Assembly (NCBI RefSeq): GCF_028898945.1
Contig: NZ_CP118607.1
Span: forward strand, 2,962,001-3,026,000
Direction of reading: 5' to 3'
DNA from: Pseudomonas sp. PSKL.D1
GTDB taxonomy: Bacteria; Pseudomonadota; Gammaproteobacteria; Pseudomonadales; Pseudomonadaceae
DNA length: 64,000 nt
Positions 33,653 to 45,250 of the stretch are shown here, in pieces. The position numbers were made by a program, and so were the translations under genes. Each line of letters begins with the position of its first letter. Positions within the stretch are counted from its first letter, which is position 1. Under the pieces are notes generated by a model. The model did no database searches, had not been told where the DNA came from, and saw nothing but the letters and a program-made list of their open reading frames with translations.

Positions 33653-36600
33653 AGCGGCGTGTCCAGGGCGGCGTCGGTGCGCACACCGCGCCAATGGTTG
33701 AATCGGTGGCGCAGGCGGTCCAGGTACAGGTACACCACCGGCGTCGTATAAAGGGTCAGCACCTGGCTGAATACCAGACCACCAATGATGGTCAGGCCCA
33801 GCGGCTGGCGCATCTCGGCACCTTCGGCGCGGCTGAGCAGCAGCGGCAAGGCGCCGAGGATGGCTGCCAGCGTGGTCATCAGGATCGGCCGCAGGCGCAG
33901 CAGGCAGGCGCGGCGGATCGACTCTTCCGGGCTCAGGCCCTGGTGGCGCTCCAGTTGCAGCGCCAGGTCGATCATCAGGATGGCGTTTTTCTTCACCACG
34001 CCGATCAACAGGAACAGGCCCAGCAGCGAGATCAGGCTGAACTGCCCGCCTGTGGCATAGAGCGCGAGCAGGGCCCCTACCCCGGCCGACGGCAAGGTGG
34101 ACAGGATCGTCAGCGGGTGAATGTAGCTTTCGTAAAGAATGCCCAGCACCAGGTACACCAGCAGCAAGGCGCCAAGGATCATCAGCGGCTGCCCTTCCTG
34201 AGTCTTGGCAAAGGCGTCTGCGGTGCCGCCGAGCTTGGCAATCACCTCTTCGGGCAGGCCCAGTTTGGCCACTGCCCGCTCCACGGCAGCCAAGGCCTGG
34301 TCTGGGCTGTAGCCTTCGGCCACGTCAAAGGCGATGTCTTCGGAGGCAAACTGCCCTTCGTGGCTGACACGGTCGTTGGCCAGGCTGTTTTCATAGCGGG
34401 CGATGGTGGACAACGGCACCCGAGCACCCTCGCTGGTGATCACCTGCACCTGTTCGAGGGTGCTTGGGTCCCAGGCGTACTTGGGGTTGATCTCCAGCAC
34501 TACCTGGTACTGGTTGAGGCTGTCGTAGATGGTTGAAATCTGCCGCTGGCTGTAGGCGTTGTTCAACACGGCGGTGACCATATCCATGTCGATACCCAAG
34601 CGCTTGGCCTGGTCACGGTCGACCACCAGGGTCACCTGCTGGGTGCCGGAGCCGTCGCGCGCATCGATGGCGGTCAGCTCGGGCAGCGCGCGCAACGCCG
34701 CGACTACTTTCGGGAACCACTGGCGCAACGCGGCCAGGTCGCCGCTTTGCAGTGTGTACAGGTATTGGGACGAGGTCTGGTCGCGCCCGCCGCCGCCCAG
34801 TTGCAGGTCCTGGTCGGCCATCAGGAACAGCCGCCCGCCCGGCACCTTGGGCAAGTCCTTGCGCAGGCGCTCGATCACCTTCTGCGCATCGACTTTGCGT
34901 TCACTTATCGGTTTGAGCCGCACCAGCACCATGGCGTTGTTGGTGCCGCTGTTGCCGCCAATGAAACCGGCCACGCTTTCCACCGCAGGGTCGGCCAGCA
35001 GGGCGCGGCGGTAAATTTCCATCTTCGGTTGCATCACGGTGAACGACAGGCCGTCGTCACCGCGGATAAAGCCCATCAGCTGGCCGGTGTCCTGCTGCGG
35101 CATCAAGGTTTTGGGCACGATCACGTACAGGGCGATGTTCAGGCCAATGGTCGCCAGCAGGCTGAGCAAGGTGATGCGCTTGTGGCGCAGGGCCCAACCC
35201 AGGCTGCGGTCATAGGCGCCGACCATGCGCTGGTGCACGGCATCGCTCCAGCGTTGCAGGCGCGACGGCTCGGCCCTGTGCGGCTTAAGCCAGCGCGCGC
35301 AGAGCATGGGCGTGAGGGTAAGCGACACCACCAGCGACACGATGATGGCCGCAGCCAGCGTGACCGAAAACTCCATGAACAGGTTGCGCACGATGCCGCC
35401 CATGAACAGGATCGAGACGAACACCGCCACCAGCGATACGTTCATCGACAGCAAGGTGAAGCCCACTTCCTTGGCGCCGAGAAGCGCCGCACGCATGGGC
35501 GGCTGGCCGTCCTCGATGTGCCGCGAGATGTTCTCCAGCACCACGATGGCATCGTCCACCACAAGGCCCGTGGCCAGGATCAGGGCCATCAGCGACAGGT
35601 TGTTGAGCGAGAAACCGCACAAGTACATGACCGCAAAAGTGCCCACCAGCGACACCGGCACCGCCAGGCTGGGAATCAGCGACGCTCGCAGGCTGCCCAG
35701 GAACAGGTACACCACCAGAATCACCAGTACCACGGCAATCAGCAGCGTGTGCTCGGCCTCTGCCAGGGTGGCCTTGATCACCGGCGAACGGTCCATGGCC
35801 ACCGCCAGCTGCACGTTGGCAGGCAGCAACGACTGCAAGGCGGGCAACTGGGCCTTGATCTGGTCGACGGTTTCAATGATGTTGGCGCCGGTCTGGCGGT
35901 TGACCACCAGCAGCACCGCCGCCTGATCGTTGAAAAAGCCGCTGTTGTAGCGGTTCTCCACGCCATCGGTGATGGTGGCCACATCGCTCAGGCGCAGGAT
36001 CGTGCCGTTCTCCTGGCGGATCACGATGGGCTCGTATTCCTTGGCCCGTTCAAGCTGGTCGTTGGCGCGCACCTGCCAGTTGCGCTCGCCGTCTTCGACA
36101 AAGCCCATGGGGCGGCGCTGGTTGGCGTTGGCGACGGCCGTGCGCACTTCATCCAGCGACAGGCTGTACTGGTTGAGCAGTTGCGGCTCCACGGCAATGC
36201 GCACCGCCGGCAGCGAGCTGCCGCCGATCTGCACTTCCCCTACCCCGCTTACCTGGGCCAGGCTCTGGGACAGGATGGTGTCGGCCAAATCGTAGAGCTG
36301 GCCTTTCTGCAACACGTCCGAGGTCAGCGACAGCACCATGATCGGCGCCTGGGACGGGTTGATCTTCTTGTAGGTGGGCATGCTGCGCATGCCGCTGGGC
36401 AGCAGGTTGCGGGTGGCGTTGATCGCCGCCTGCACCTCGCGCGCGGCACCGTCGATGTCGCGCCCCTGCTCAAAGCCGATGATCACCCGGGTCGAGCCCT
36501 GGTTCGAGCTGCTGGTCAGGGTGGTGACCCCGGCAATGCTGCCCAGCTTGCGCTCCAGCGGCGTGGCCACCGTGGAGGCCATCACCTCGGGGCTGGCACC

Positions 36601-36756
36601 GGACAGGTTGGCTGACACTACGATGACCGGGAAGTCCATCTGCGGCAATGGCGCCACCGGCAACAGCCCGAAGCTGACACCGCCCAGCAACATGATCGCC
36701 AGGCTCAGCAGCATGGTCGCTACCGGCCGGCGAATGAATGGCCCGGACAGGTTCAT
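33649..36756 (-). CDS. mdtC: RND multidrug efflux transporter, MdtC-type
   Basis: The 1035-residue inner-membrane proton antiporter has twelve transmembrane segments with two large periplasmic loops. Family motifs are [59 protein letters not shown] with the proton-relay Asp pair, and the C-terminal [15 protein letters not shown]. It is encoded directly after mdtB with a 4-bp overlap; in E. coli MdtB and MdtC form a heterotrimer exporting bile salts, novobiocin and other compounds. This gene pair with two RND subunits per operon fits that model. The naming follows gene order and similarity. Confidence 0.94.
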   Translation of the reverse strand: MNLSGPFIRRPVATMLLSLAIMLLGGVSFGLLPVAPLPQMDFPVIVVSANLSGASPEVMASTVATPLERKLGSIAGVTTLTSSSNQGSTRVIIGFEQGRDIDGAAREVQAAINATRNLLPSGMRSMPTYKKINPSQAPIMVLSLTSDVLQKGQLYDLADTILSQSLAQVSGVGEVQIGGSSLPAVRIAVEPQLLNQYSLSLDEVRTAVANANQRRPMGFVEDGERNWQVRANDQLERAKEYEPIVIRQENGTILRLSDVATITDGVENRYNSGFFNDQAAVLLVVNRQTGANIIETVDQIKAQLPALQSLLPANVQLAVAMDRSPVIKATLAEAEHTLLIAVVLVILVVYLFLGSLRASLIPSLAVPVSLVGTFAVMYLCGFSLNNLSLMALILATGLVVDDAIVVLENISRHIEDGQPPMRAALLGAKEVGFTLLSMNVSLVAVFVSILFMGGIVRNLFMEFSVTLAAAIIVSLVVSLTLTPMLCARWLKPHRAEPSRLQRWSDAVHQRMVGAYDRSLGWALRHKRITLLSLLATIGLNIALYVIVPKTLMPQQDTGQLMGFIRGDDGLSFTVMQPKMEIYRRALLADPAVESVAGFIGGNSGTNNAMVLVRLKPISERKVDAQKVIERLRKDLPKVPGGRLFLMADQDLQLGGGGRDQTSSQYLYTLQSGDLAALRQWFPKVVAALRALPELTAIDARDGSGTQQVTLVVDRDQAKRLGIDMDMVTAVLNNAYSQRQISTIYDSLNQYQVVLEINPKYAWDPSTLEQVQVITSEGARVPLSTIARYENSLANDRVSHEGQFASEDIAFDVAEGYSPDQALAAVERAVAKLGLPEEVIAKLGGTADAFAKTQEGQPLMILGALLLVYLVLGILYESYIHPLTILSTLPSAGVGALLALYATGGQFSLISLLGLFLLIGVVKKNAILMIDLALQLERHQGLSPEESIRRACLLRLRPILMTTLAAILGALPLLLSRAEGAEMRQPLGLTIIGGLVFSQVLTLYTTPVVYLYLDRLRHRFNHWRGVRTDAALDTPL

Positions 36757-39700
36757 GCCTCGGCCTGCCGTGCATCAGTGGCCGGGCGCCAGCGGCGCGC
36801 AAGGCGGTCGAAGTACAGGTAGATGACCGGGGTAGTGAACAGCGTCAGCACCTGGCTGACCAGCAAGCCACCCACCATCACCAGGCCCAGGGGCTGGCGC
36901 AGTTCCGCGCCGGACCCTGTGGCCAGCATCAGCGGCACCGCACCGAACAGCGCGGCCAGGGTGGTCATCAGGATCGGCCGGAAGCGCAGCAGCGCTGCCT
37001 GGTAAATGGCATCACGCGGGCTCATGCCCTGGTGGCGCTCAGCCTCCAGGGCGAAGTCGATCATCATGATGGCGTTTTTCTTGACGATGCCGATCAGCAG
37101 GATGATGCCGATGATGGCAATCATGCCCAGGTCGTTGCCGCTGAGCAGCAACGCCAGCAAGGCACCCACCGCCGCCGACGGCAGCGTCGAGAGGATGGTG
37201 ATCGGGTGGATGTAACTTTCGTACAGCACGCCCAGCACGATGTACATGGTGACTACCGCTGCCAGAATCAGCAGCAAGGTGCTCGACAGCGACGCCTGGA
37301 AGGCTTCCGCCGCACCCTGGAAGCGGGTTTGCACACCAATCGGCATGCCGATGTCCTGCTGCACCTGCTCGATCACCTTCACGGCCTCACCCAGCGATGC
37401 ACCATGGGCCAGGTTGAACGACATCATCACCGCCGGGAACTGGCCGATGTGCGAGATGGCCAGTTGCGCCTGGCGCTGCTCGATGCGCGCCAGCGCCGAC
37501 AGCCGCACCTGGCCGCCGTCGGTCGCTTTGACATGGATCGACTCAAGGGCTTGCGGGCCAATCACGGACGCGTCCCGCGACTGCAGCACCACGCGGTACT
37601 GGCTGGCCTGGGTGTAAATGGTCGAGATTTGCCGCTGACCGAAGGCGTCATACAGGGCATTGGTGATTTGTGACACCGTGATACCCAGGCGGCTGGCCAT
37701 GTCGCGGTCGATGACCAGGTACACCTGCAAGCCTTTGTCCTGCAGGTCGCTTGCCACGTCTTGAAGCTCTGGCCGTTGTTGCAGGGCCTGAACCAGCGTG
37801 CTGCTCCACTGTGCCAGCAAGTCGGCGTCGGGCGATGACAGGCTGAACTGGTACTGGGTGCGGCTGACACGGTCCTCGATGCTCAAATCCTGCACCGGCT
37901 GCATGAACAGGCGGATGCCCACCAGCTTGTCGACTTGCGGCTGCAAGCGGCTGATGACCTCGCTGGCCGTCACGTCACGCTCGCCGTGGGGTTTGAGGTT
38001 GATCAGCAGGCGGCCGCTGTTGAGCGTGGCGTTGTCGCCGTCCACGCCAATGTACGACGACAGGCTCTGCACGGCCGGGTCTTGCAGGATCACCTTGCTC
38101 AGCGCCTGTTGGCGTTCGCTCATGGCGGCAAACGAGGTGGACTGCGGCGCTTCGGAAATGCCCTGGATCACCCCGGTGTCCTGCACCGGGAAGAAGCCCT
38201 TGGGCACCGCCATGTACAGCACCACGGTCAGCGCCAGGCTGGCCACGGCCACCAGCAAGGTCAAGGGCTGGTGACGCAGCACCCATTGCAGCCCACGGCC
38301 GTAGTGTTCGATCAGCCAGTCGATCCAGGCACCGCTGGCACGGTAAAAGCGGCCCTGCTCTTCTTCCTTGGGTTCACGCTTGAGCAGCCGTGCACACATC
38401 ATCGGCGTCAGGGTGAGCGAAACCACCAGCGAAATCAGGATGGCCACGGCCAGGGTGATGGCGAACTCACGGAACAGCCGCCCGACCACATCGGCCATGA
38501 ACAGCAGCGGGATCAACACCGCGATCAGCGAGAAGGTCAGCGAAATCAGGGTGAAGCCAATTTGCCGTGCGCCCTTGAGCGCCGCCTGCATCGGCGTCTC
38601 GCCTTCTTCGATGTGCCGGGAGATGTTTTCCAGCATGACGATGGCATCGTCCACCACAAAGCCGGTGGCGATGGTCAGGGCCATCAGGGTGAGGTTGTTG
38701 ATCGAAAAACCAGCCAGGTACATCACGCCGAAGGTGCCGATCAACGAAAGCGGCACGGCGATGGACGGGATAATGGTGGCGCTGACGCGGCGCAGGAACA
38801 CGAAGGTGACCATCACCACCAGCACGATGGCGATCAGCAGCTCGTGCTGCACGTCTTTGACGGCGGCGCGAATGGTTTGGGTGCGGTCGGTCAGCACCGA
38901 CACTTCAAGGCCCGCCGGCAGGTTGTCGGTGATCGACGGCAGCATCTGCTTGATCCGGTCGACCACCTCGATGACGTTTGCACCCGGCTGGCGCTGGATG
39001 TTCAGCAGCACCGCCTGGTTCTGGTTGGCCCAGGCCGCGAGGCGTTCGTTTTCGGCGCCGTCGACGATTTCGGCGACATCCTTCAGGCGCAGCGGCGCGC
39101 CGTTGTTGTAGGCCAGGATGAGGTTGGCGTATTCCTCGGGGGAACGCAGCTGGTCATTGGCATCGAGCATCGATACCCGGGTGGGGCCGTCGAAGTTGCC
39201 CTTGGGCTGGTTGACGTTGGACGCGCCGATCAGGGTACGCACGTCGTCCAGGTTGAGGCCGTTGGCGGCCAGGGCATCGACGTTGACCTTGATGCGCACC
39301 GCCTGGCGTTGGCCGCCGGCGATGCTGACCATGCCCACGCCGCTGATCTGCGCGAGTTTTTGTGCAACGCGGGTGTCGACCAGGTCGTTGAGCTTGGGCA
39401 GCGGCATGGTCTTGCTGGCAATGGCCAGGGTCAGTACCGGGGTGTCCGCCGGGTTGACCTTGTTGTACACCGGTGGTGCTGGCAGGTCGGTGGGCAGCAG
39501 GTTGCTGGCGGCGTTGATCGCGGCCTGCACCTGCTGCTCGGCCACGTCCATATTCATGTCCAGGCTGAAGCGCAGGGTCAGTACCGAGGCACCACCGGAA
39601 CTGGTCGAGGCCATCTGGGTGAGGCCAGGCATCTGCCCGAACTGGCGCTCCAGCGGCGCGGTGACAGCACTGGTCATTACCTGCGGGCTGGCGCCGGGGT

Positions 39701-39851
39701 ACAGGGTCATGACCCGGATGGTCGGGTAATCCACCTGCGGCAATGCCGACACGGGCAGCAGCTTGTAGGCGATCAGGCCGGCCAGCACGATGGCCAGCAT
39801 GCTCAGCGTGGTGGCGACCGGGCGAAGGATGAACAGGCGCGACAGGTTCAT
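36753..39851 (-). CDS. mdtB: RND multidrug efflux transporter, MdtB-type
   Basis: The 1032-residue RND transporter is paralogous to the next gene. Motifs include [60 protein letters not shown] and [20 protein letters not shown]. It follows mdtA with an overlap of 4 bp and precedes mdtC with an overlap of 4 bp. It would form the heteromeric MdtB2C pump with the neighbour. Confidence 0.94.
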   Translation of the reverse strand: MNLSRLFILRPVATTLSMLAIVLAGLIAYKLLPVSALPQVDYPTIRVMTLYPGASPQVMTSAVTAPLERQFGQMPGLTQMASTSSGGASVLTLRFSLDMNMDVAEQQVQAAINAASNLLPTDLPAPPVYNKVNPADTPVLTLAIASKTMPLPKLNDLVDTRVAQKLAQISGVGMVSIAGGQRQAVRIKVNVDALAANGLNLDDVRTLIGASNVNQPKGNFDGPTRVSMLDANDQLRSPEEYANLILAYNNGAPLRLKDVAEIVDGAENERLAAWANQNQAVLLNIQRQPGANVIEVVDRIKQMLPSITDNLPAGLEVSVLTDRTQTIRAAVKDVQHELLIAIVLVVMVTFVFLRRVSATIIPSIAVPLSLIGTFGVMYLAGFSINNLTLMALTIATGFVVDDAIVMLENISRHIEEGETPMQAALKGARQIGFTLISLTFSLIAVLIPLLFMADVVGRLFREFAITLAVAILISLVVSLTLTPMMCARLLKREPKEEEQGRFYRASGAWIDWLIEHYGRGLQWVLRHQPLTLLVAVASLALTVVLYMAVPKGFFPVQDTGVIQGISEAPQSTSFAAMSERQQALSKVILQDPAVQSLSSYIGVDGDNATLNSGRLLINLKPHGERDVTASEVISRLQPQVDKLVGIRLFMQPVQDLSIEDRVSRTQYQFSLSSPDADLLAQWSSTLVQALQQRPELQDVASDLQDKGLQVYLVIDRDMASRLGITVSQITNALYDAFGQRQISTIYTQASQYRVVLQSRDASVIGPQALESIHVKATDGGQVRLSALARIEQRQAQLAISHIGQFPAVMMSFNLAHGASLGEAVKVIEQVQQDIGMPIGVQTRFQGAAEAFQASLSSTLLLILAAVVTMYIVLGVLYESYIHPITILSTLPSAAVGALLALLLSGNDLGMIAIIGIILLIGIVKKNAIMMIDFALEAERHQGMSPRDAIYQAALLRFRPILMTTLAALFGAVPLMLATGSGAELRQPLGLVMVGGLLVSQVLTLFTTPVIYLYFDRLARRWRPATDARQAEA

Positions 39852-41134
39852 GCGCCCGCCTTGCCTGCCGCTTCACCCGCCTTGGCCGAGCCTTTGGCTT
39901 CCTGGCCCTGCAGGTGCTGGCCAGGGGTGGTCGGCACTTGCGAGCTGTCTTGCACCACTTCCACCTTGGTGCCTTCGCGCAGGCGGTCGGTGCCTTCAAG
40001 CACCAGGCGGTCACCGGCTTTCAGGCCGTCGAGAATCACGCTGTTTTCTCCGTCGCTGGCACCGACCTTGAGCTTGCGCACATTGACCGTGTTTTCAGCG
40101 TTCACCACGTAGGCAAAGGTGCCGTCGTTACCGAACTGGATTGCCGCCGCCGGTGCCATGGTCACCTGCTTGAGGGTGTCGGCCAGCAGGCGCACGTTGA
40201 CGAACTGGTTGGGGAACAGGGCCAGGTCCTTGTTCTCGAAACGGCCCTTGAACTTCAGGGTGCCGGTGGTGGTGTCGATCTGGTTGTCGATGCTGCCCAG
40301 CACGCCGGTGGATTGCAGCTTGCTGTCGCTGCGGTCCCAGGCTTCGACCGGCAGGCTGGCGCCGCTGCGGTAGCGTTCGAGCACGGTGGTGAGCTCGGTT
40401 TCCGGCAGGGTGAAGGCGACACTGATTGGCTCGGTCTGGGTGATCACCACCAGCGCGGTGGTGTCATTGGCTGCCACCAGGTTGCCGAGGTCCAGCTGAC
40501 GCAGGCCTACGCGGCCGCTGATCGGGGCGCGAATCTGGGTGAAGTCGAGATTCAGGCGGGCGTCGTTTACCTGAGCCTGGTTGGTCTTGACCAGCCCAAG
40601 GAACTGCGCAACCTGTGCTTCGGCCGTGTCCAGCGTCTGCTTGGCAATGCTGTCTTCGGCATACAGGCCTTTGTAACGTGCCAGGTCCACCTGGGCGTTT
40701 TTCAATTGCGCCTGGTTTTGCGCCAACGTGCCTTCGGCCTGCTGCAAGGCGATGCGGTAGGAACGCGGGTCGATTTCGGCAAGCAAGTCGCCAGCCTTCA
40801 CTTGTTGGCCTTCCTTGAAGTGGATTTTCACCAACTCCCCTGCCACCCGGCTGCGTACATTGACCGTGTTGGTTGCGGTTACCGTGCCCAAGGCTTTGTA
40901 GTACAGCGGGAAGTCGCCGACACGGGCCGGCTCGACGCGCACCGGCACCGGGTCGGTGGAGCCACCGAAGCCCGGGCGCCCGCCCATGCCCATGCCTTTG
41001 CCCGGGCGCCCGCCGGTAGCCTCTTTATGGGCAGGCGTTGCGGGCCACAGCCACCAGGCCAGCAAGGCTACCAGCAGCAGGATCAGCAGGCCGACGAGCC
41101 AGCGACGAGGGGAACGGGAGACAGAAGCTTGCAT
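39848..41134 (-). CDS. mdtA: RND efflux periplasmic adaptor, MdtA-type
   Basis: The 428-residue membrane fusion protein has an N-terminal anchor ([20 protein letters not shown]), a lipoyl domain ([20 protein letters not shown] and [19 protein letters not shown]), an alpha-helical hairpin, a beta-barrel region ([19 protein letters not shown]) and a membrane-proximal domain. It connects the RND transporter and outer membrane channel. I chose ATG 41134, which begins directly before the anchor; another ATG 19 codons upstream is less likely. It is first in the operon mdtA-mdtB-mdtC-outer membrane factor. No local regulator gene is present. Confidence 0.92.
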   Translation of the reverse strand: MQASVSRSPRRWLVGLLILLLVALLAWWLWPATPAHKEATGGRPGKGMGMGGRPGFGGSTDPVPVRVEPARVGDFPLYYKALGTVTATNTVNVRSRVAGELVKIHFKEGQQVKAGDLLAEIDPRSYRIALQQAEGTLAQNQAQLKNAQVDLARYKGLYAEDSIAKQTLDTAEAQVAQFLGLVKTNQAQVNDARLNLDFTQIRAPISGRVGLRQLDLGNLVAANDTTALVVITQTEPISVAFTLPETELTTVLERYRSGASLPVEAWDRSDSKLQSTGVLGSIDNQIDTTTGTLKFKGRFENKDLALFPNQFVNVRLLADTLKQVTMAPAAAIQFGNDGTFAYVVNAENTVNVRKLKVGASDGENSVILDGLKAGDRLVLEGTDRLREGTKVEVVQDSSQVPTTPGQHLQGQEAKGSAKAGEAAGKAGA

Positions 41135-41269
41135 GGATTGAACGAGCCTTGTTCGGAAAAGGGCGACTTGGGGAGGGTGAACGATAATCACTGGTACTGT
41201 TTTAGCAAAGGGCCTTTACCAGAGGTTTACCTTTGTCTGACGGTGCCAAGAGGTTGAACTTTAAATGAA

Positions 41270-41297
41270 AACGGCCCGGAAAGCGTTCCGGGCCGTT
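41270..41297. terminator. Hairpin terminator downstream of tpx
   Basis: AACGGCCCGGAA-AGCG-TTCCGGGCCGTT is a perfect 12-bp stem with a four-base loop. It lies between the tpx stop (41350) and mdtA, and would end tpx transcription running leftward. The short A-run upstream in + orientation (AAATGAAAA) serves as the T-rich tail on the minus strand. Confidence 0.8.
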
Positions 41298-41349
41298 ACA
41301 GGGTGTTGCTTGGAGGGGGCACAGGACAGGGAGTTCCCCCTCCAGCCCC

Positions 41350-41850
41350 TTACTTCAATACAGCCAGGGCTGCTTCGTAGTTCGGCTCGTCGGCAATCTC
41401 GCCAACCAGTTCGCTGTGCAGCACTTTGTCGTTCTCGTCCAGCACCACCACGGCACGGGCAGCCAGGCCGGCCAACGGGCCGTCTGCAATGGCAACGCCG
41501 TAAGCTTCGAGGAATTCACGGCCGCGCAGGGTCGACAGGTTCTTCACGTTCTCCAGGCCTTCAGCACCGCAGAAGCGCGCCTGGGCGAACGGCAGGTCGG
41601 CGGAGATGCACAGCACCACGGTGTTGGCCACATCGTTGGCCTGGGCGTTGAATTTGCGCACGGAGGTGGCGCAGGTTGGGGTGTCAACGCTTGGGAAGAT
41701 GTTCAGTACCTTGCGCTTGCCGGCGAAGTCTTTCAGCGAGGTGTCAGCCAGGTTGCCAGCGACCAGGGAGAAGGCTGGCGCCTGGGCGCCGACCTTCGGC
41801 AGTTCACCGTTGACCTGTACCGGGCCGCCTTTGAGAGTCACTTGAGCCAT
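41350..41850 (-). CDS. tpx: Thiol peroxidase Tpx (atypical 2-Cys peroxiredoxin)
   Basis: The 166-residue enzyme reduces hydrogen peroxide and alkyl hydroperoxides, with thioredoxin as electron donor. The peroxidatic Cys60 is in [17 protein letters not shown] and the resolving Cys94 in [12 protein letters not shown], the same spacing as E. coli Tpx. The start [18 protein letters not shown] is typical. It is flanked by terminators on both sides, so it is monocistronic. Confidence 0.96.
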   Translation of the reverse strand: MAQVTLKGGPVQVNGELPKVGAQAPAFSLVAGNLADTSLKDFAGKRKVLNIFPSVDTPTCATSVRKFNAQANDVANTVVLCISADLPFAQARFCGAEGLENVKNLSTLRGREFLEAYGVAIADGPLAGLAARAVVVLDENDKVLHSELVGEIADEPNYEAALAVLK

Positions 41851-41963
41851 GAACGTGTTCCTTATACGGGTTTGAAAAGGACACTGAGTTAATCACGAAG
41901 AACGGCGGGTGCCTATGGGGGGCTGTAAATTGTTGTATTGCCGGACAATTTTTGTGGACAAAA

Positions 41964-41998
41964 AAATGCCCGAATGGCTACAAGCCATCCGGGCATTT
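41964..41998. terminator. Intrinsic terminator downstream of the serine transporter gene
   Basis: AAATGCCCGAATGGCT-ACA-AGCCATCCGGGCATTT forms a 16-bp stem with one mismatch. Its minus-strand tail is TTT from the AAAAAA run at 41961-41966. It lies 19 bp beyond the stop of the transporter gene. Confidence 0.85.
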
Positions 41999-42016
41999 CT
42001 TACAGCGGATGCACGA

Positions 42017-43294
42017 TCAACCCAGCAGGCCGTACACCACCGAGGTCAGCGCGACCAGCCCCACCACCACCACGAACACGTTCGACAACGCGCCGCTGTA
42101 CTTGCGCATCGACGGCACGCGACGGATGGCGTACATCGGCATCAGGAACAGCAGCACCGCGATGATCGGGCCGCCCAGCGATTCGATCATGCCCAGAATG
42201 CTCGGGTTCAGCGTGGCGACAACCCAGCACACCACCAGCATCAGCGCGGCAACCATACGGTCCAGCGCCTTGGCGCCCGGGCGCAGGCCGGTTTTGCCGA
42301 TGATGCCCTTCAGGCCTTCACTGGCGCCGATATAGTGGCCCAGGAACGACTTGGCAATGGCGATGAAAGCAATAAGCGGCGCTGCAAAGGCGATCGTCGG
42401 GTTGCTGAAGTGGTTGGCCAGGTACGACAGGATCGACAGGTTCTGCGCCTTGGCTTCAGCCAGCTGGGCGCTGTCCAGGGTCAGCACGCAACTGAACACG
42501 AAGAACAGCACCATGGCCACCATGAGCAGGTGGGCACGCGCCAGGATCTGGCCACTGCGCTGGTCTGCGTGTTCACCGTAACGGCGCTTCTGGTCAACCG
42601 CGAAGGCCGAGATGATCGGCGAATGGTTGAACGAGAACACCATCACCGGGATCGCCAACCACACCGTGTGCAGGAAGGCCGAACCGCTTGGCAACTGGTT
42701 GGCGCTGTCGAGAATGCCGCCGGTCCAGTGCGGCACCAGGTACAGGCCCAGCAACGCCAGCGCAACGATGAACGGGTAAACCAGCAGGCTCATGACCTTG
42801 ACCGTGGCCTGTTCACCGCAACGCACGATGGCCAGCAGGCCCAGGATAAGCACGAACGACAGGAGCGCACGGGGTGGCGGCACCATGTGCAACTGGTGCT
42901 CCATGAAGCTGCTGACGGTATTGGTCAGCGCCACGCTATAGATAAGCAGAATGGGGAAGATCGCGAAGAAGTACAGCACCGTGATCAGTGCACCGGCCTT
43001 GATGCCGAAATGCTCTTCGACCACTTCGGTGATGTCTCCGCCGCGCCCGGACAGCACAAAGCGGGTCAGGCCGCGGTGGGCGTAATAGGTCATCGGGAAG
43101 GCCAGCGCGGCCAGGATCAGCAACGGCCAGAAACCGCCAAGGCCGGCGTTGATCGGCAAGAACAGCGTGCCGGCGCCAATGGCGGTGCCGAACAGGCCCA
43201 GCATCCAGGTGGTGTCATGACGCGACCAGCTGCCCAGGGCTGCCGGGGTCGATTCTTCGAAGCGCCGTTCGACGCTTGGGGCCTGCTCATTCAT
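42017..43294 (-). CDS. sdaC: Serine transporter, SdaC-like (HAAAP family)
   Basis: The 425-residue eleven-helix transporter closely follows E. coli SdaC, the serine:proton symporter, over its whole length: DTTWMLGLFGTAIGAGTLFL, PINAGLGGFWPL, YYAHRGLTRFVLSG, DITEVVEEHFGIKAGALIT, MVFSFNHSPIISAFAV and SILSYLANHFSNP. It has its own upstream region (43295-43505) and a terminator. The neighbour sequence beyond the AT-richer insert is amino acid catabolism (amaC, dpkA, amaD), so it may serve related amino acid uptake. Confidence 0.9.
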   Translation of the reverse strand: MNEQAPSVERRFEESTPAALGSWSRHDTTWMLGLFGTAIGAGTLFLPINAGLGGFWPLLILAALAFPMTYYAHRGLTRFVLSGRGGDITEVVEEHFGIKAGALITVLYFFAIFPILLIYSVALTNTVSSFMEHQLHMVPPPRALLSFVLILGLLAIVRCGEQATVKVMSLLVYPFIVALALLGLYLVPHWTGGILDSANQLPSGSAFLHTVWLAIPVMVFSFNHSPIISAFAVDQKRRYGEHADQRSGQILARAHLLMVAMVLFFVFSCVLTLDSAQLAEAKAQNLSILSYLANHFSNPTIAFAAPLIAFIAIAKSFLGHYIGASEGLKGIIGKTGLRPGAKALDRMVAALMLVVCWVVATLNPSILGMIESLGGPIIAVLLFLMPMYAIRRVPSMRKYSGALSNVFVVVVGLVALTSVVYGLLG

Positions 43295-43505
43295 TCCGGG
43301 TGTAGCTCCACTCGCAAGACTGCAACAGGGCTGGGAGTGGCGAAACAGAAGCCTCGCGCCCCCAACCAGAAAGAGGGGCGCGATTGTGCGCTGAAAGGTT
43401 GCACTTTGGAAAGCCCCGCCCGAGGGACGGTTGCACTTGTCATGACATCAAGGTGTTACCTGCCGCCCTCCCGGTGACGAGCACGCCGCCATCACCTCCC
43501 TGGAC

Positions 43506-45236
43506 TCACGCCTGTTTTTTCAATTCGTTCTCGTAGTGGTCCATCGATACGAGTTGCTGGTGCGTGAACGCCTCGCGTTCTTCGGCGATGGCCTCCAGCT
43601 TTATCGAAGCGTCCGCCAGGAACTGATCAATTCTAAGGCGGGTAATATGGTCGCCGGTCAATTCACACAGTTTGGTCCAGCTGCCGTTGAGCACCCTTTC
43701 GCACTTGTCCGCCACCAGGCCCACTGCAAGCCATTCAGCGGTTTGCGTGATGAAAAAGCGATCATTGCTTTCTTTCAGGTGCTCAAGGTACTGCTTGCGT
43801 AATTGTGACTTTGCCTCTACCTGATCAAACTCTTCCAGCCGCAACTGAGCCTCATCAACAATGAGCTGCATGAACTCGGCGAACGACTGGAACAGGGCCG
43901 CGACCGACAGCAGCACTTCCTTGCAGCGCTTGAGCGCGGAAACGCTGATGTTGAGGCAGCGCAGGACCAACTCCACATCACGCTTCTCGTCCTGTTTCTT
44001 CGTCAACAGGTTCTTGACCTTGCGCAGCTCCAGCACCTGCTCAGACTCAATGCGCCTGTAGGCCCTGACCTTGTTCATCATGGCGTACTGGGCCTGTCGC
44101 AAGCTTTGTTCTTTGGGCTTGTCACTGCTGGTCGCCTTGTCAATCTTACGTAACAGCTCAGCCAGCTGGCTTTCCAGTTTGACAAGCTTGGTCTGTTCTG
44201 AAGCCAGCTTGGTTCGCTCGGCGGCCAGTCGCTTGGTCTGCTGGTTTTTTTCCAGTTCGGTTTTGCCCGCCGCCACCGCAGCCTCAAGCTGCGCGACGTC
44301 GCCCTGCGTGCTTTTCACAACCGCTTGTTGCGCTTTGATTTGCGCTTGCAAGTCATTTTTTTTGACCACGTCCTCTGCGCCTATCTGCACTTCATCAAGT
44401 GCCGCTTGAGTGCCAACCCCACCGGCCCCTATCGCCTTGCCAGCAACCAGTGGAACAATGGGAACGAACACATGAACCACGACGTTGACGAGCTTTTGCC
44501 AAAACGCTCTCTTTTCCTGGCTGTCGGCTTGCTTGCGATAACTCTGCGCCAACGCCCTGAAGCGATCGATTTCCTTGCGCAAATCCGCAACCGACGAGTC
44601 AAGGCGATCACGGTCAGCCTTGGCTTTGTTAATGTCATCCAACACGCTGCGTTCAAGCTTGATCGCATTTCCCAAGTCTTTTTCGCTGCGGGCAGTACAG
44701 TTTTCTGCCGCCTTGATGATGGCGTCATATTGCCTGACTATCCCGCTCAGCCCCGCCTCAACGGCGGTTGCCACCTCGATGATGTAGCTGGCCAGCGGTC
44801 GCAACTCGGTAAGTACACACTGTTTGATCTGGTCGGCATCGTTGCTGCGCCTGATGGGCAACCACTTCTTCATGGCGGCATCCAGCTTCTTGCGAATTGC
44901 AGCGGCCTCACGGATCGAATCCTGAATGGCAAACTCGGCTGCCTGCTGCACATCCACAAAGTTATCCATCACATGGCTGATTGCAATCCGCTGCTGCGAG
45001 TAACGTAACGGCGTAGCGTTGTAGGCGATGAACAACAGGTCGACGGCATGCTCGACATCTCGCTCAATCGTCTCGAAACTGAAGTTACCCTCAACTTTAC
45101 TCACAAAGCACTTCACCAAGGGGGACGCGCTGTTTGGGGCTTTTAAAGTCGTCGCACCAATCAGTGCTTCCACGTGCGAAGAAATTTCATACTCCAGTAA
45201 TAGATTGCGACTGGTAGGTGACAAGTAATTTGTCAT
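43506..45236 (-). CDS. Large coiled-coil protein with a central hydrophobic segment, possible alpha-helical pore-former
   Basis: I do not recognise a named family. The 576-residue protein is almost entirely helical: residues 1-180 mixed helices, 185-245 coiled coil (LDDINKAKADRDRLDSSVAD), 250-280 a hydrophobic Gly-rich segment (NVVVHVFVPIVPLVAGKAIG), 290-390 a long coiled coil (QLEAAVAAGKTELEKNQQTK), then further helices. Two long coiled coils around a hydrophobic hairpin are the plan of ClyA/Hbl/XaxA-type pore-forming toxins, which lack signal peptides as this one does; it is longer than these. GCAGGGG precedes the ATG at 45236. It is 14 bp after an exported small protein gene, and both are AT-richer than their neighbours, suggesting acquisition. 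A structural or phage-defence role remains possible. Confidence 0.6.
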   Translation of the reverse strand: MTNYLSPTSRNLLLEYEISSHVEALIGATTLKAPNSASPLVKCFVSKVEGNFSFETIERDVEHAVDLLFIAYNATPLRYSQQRIAISHVMDNFVDVQQAAEFAIQDSIREAAAIRKKLDAAMKKWLPIRRSNDADQIKQCVLTELRPLASYIIEVATAVEAGLSGIVRQYDAIIKAAENCTARSEKDLGNAIKLERSVLDDINKAKADRDRLDSSVADLRKEIDRFRALAQSYRKQADSQEKRAFWQKLVNVVVHVFVPIVPLVAGKAIGAGGVGTQAALDEVQIGAEDVVKKNDLQAQIKAQQAVVKSTQGDVAQLEAAVAAGKTELEKNQQTKRLAAERTKLASEQTKLVKLESQLAELLRKIDKATSSDKPKEQSLRQAQYAMMNKVRAYRRIESEQVLELRKVKNLLTKKQDEKRDVELVLRCLNISVSALKRCKEVLLSVAALFQSFAEFMQLIVDEAQLRLEEFDQVEAKSQLRKQYLEHLKESNDRFFITQTAEWLAVGLVADKCERVLNGSWTKLCELTGDHITRLRIDQFLADASIKLEAIAEEREAFTHQQLVSMDHYENELKKQA

Positions 45237-45250
45237 TTCTGAACCCCTGC

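Noticed and set aside
34747..40112. Long plus-strand open frames opposite mdtB and mdtC
   Set aside because: They mirror conserved RND genes; the translations are rich in His, Gln and Arg as expected for the complementary frame.
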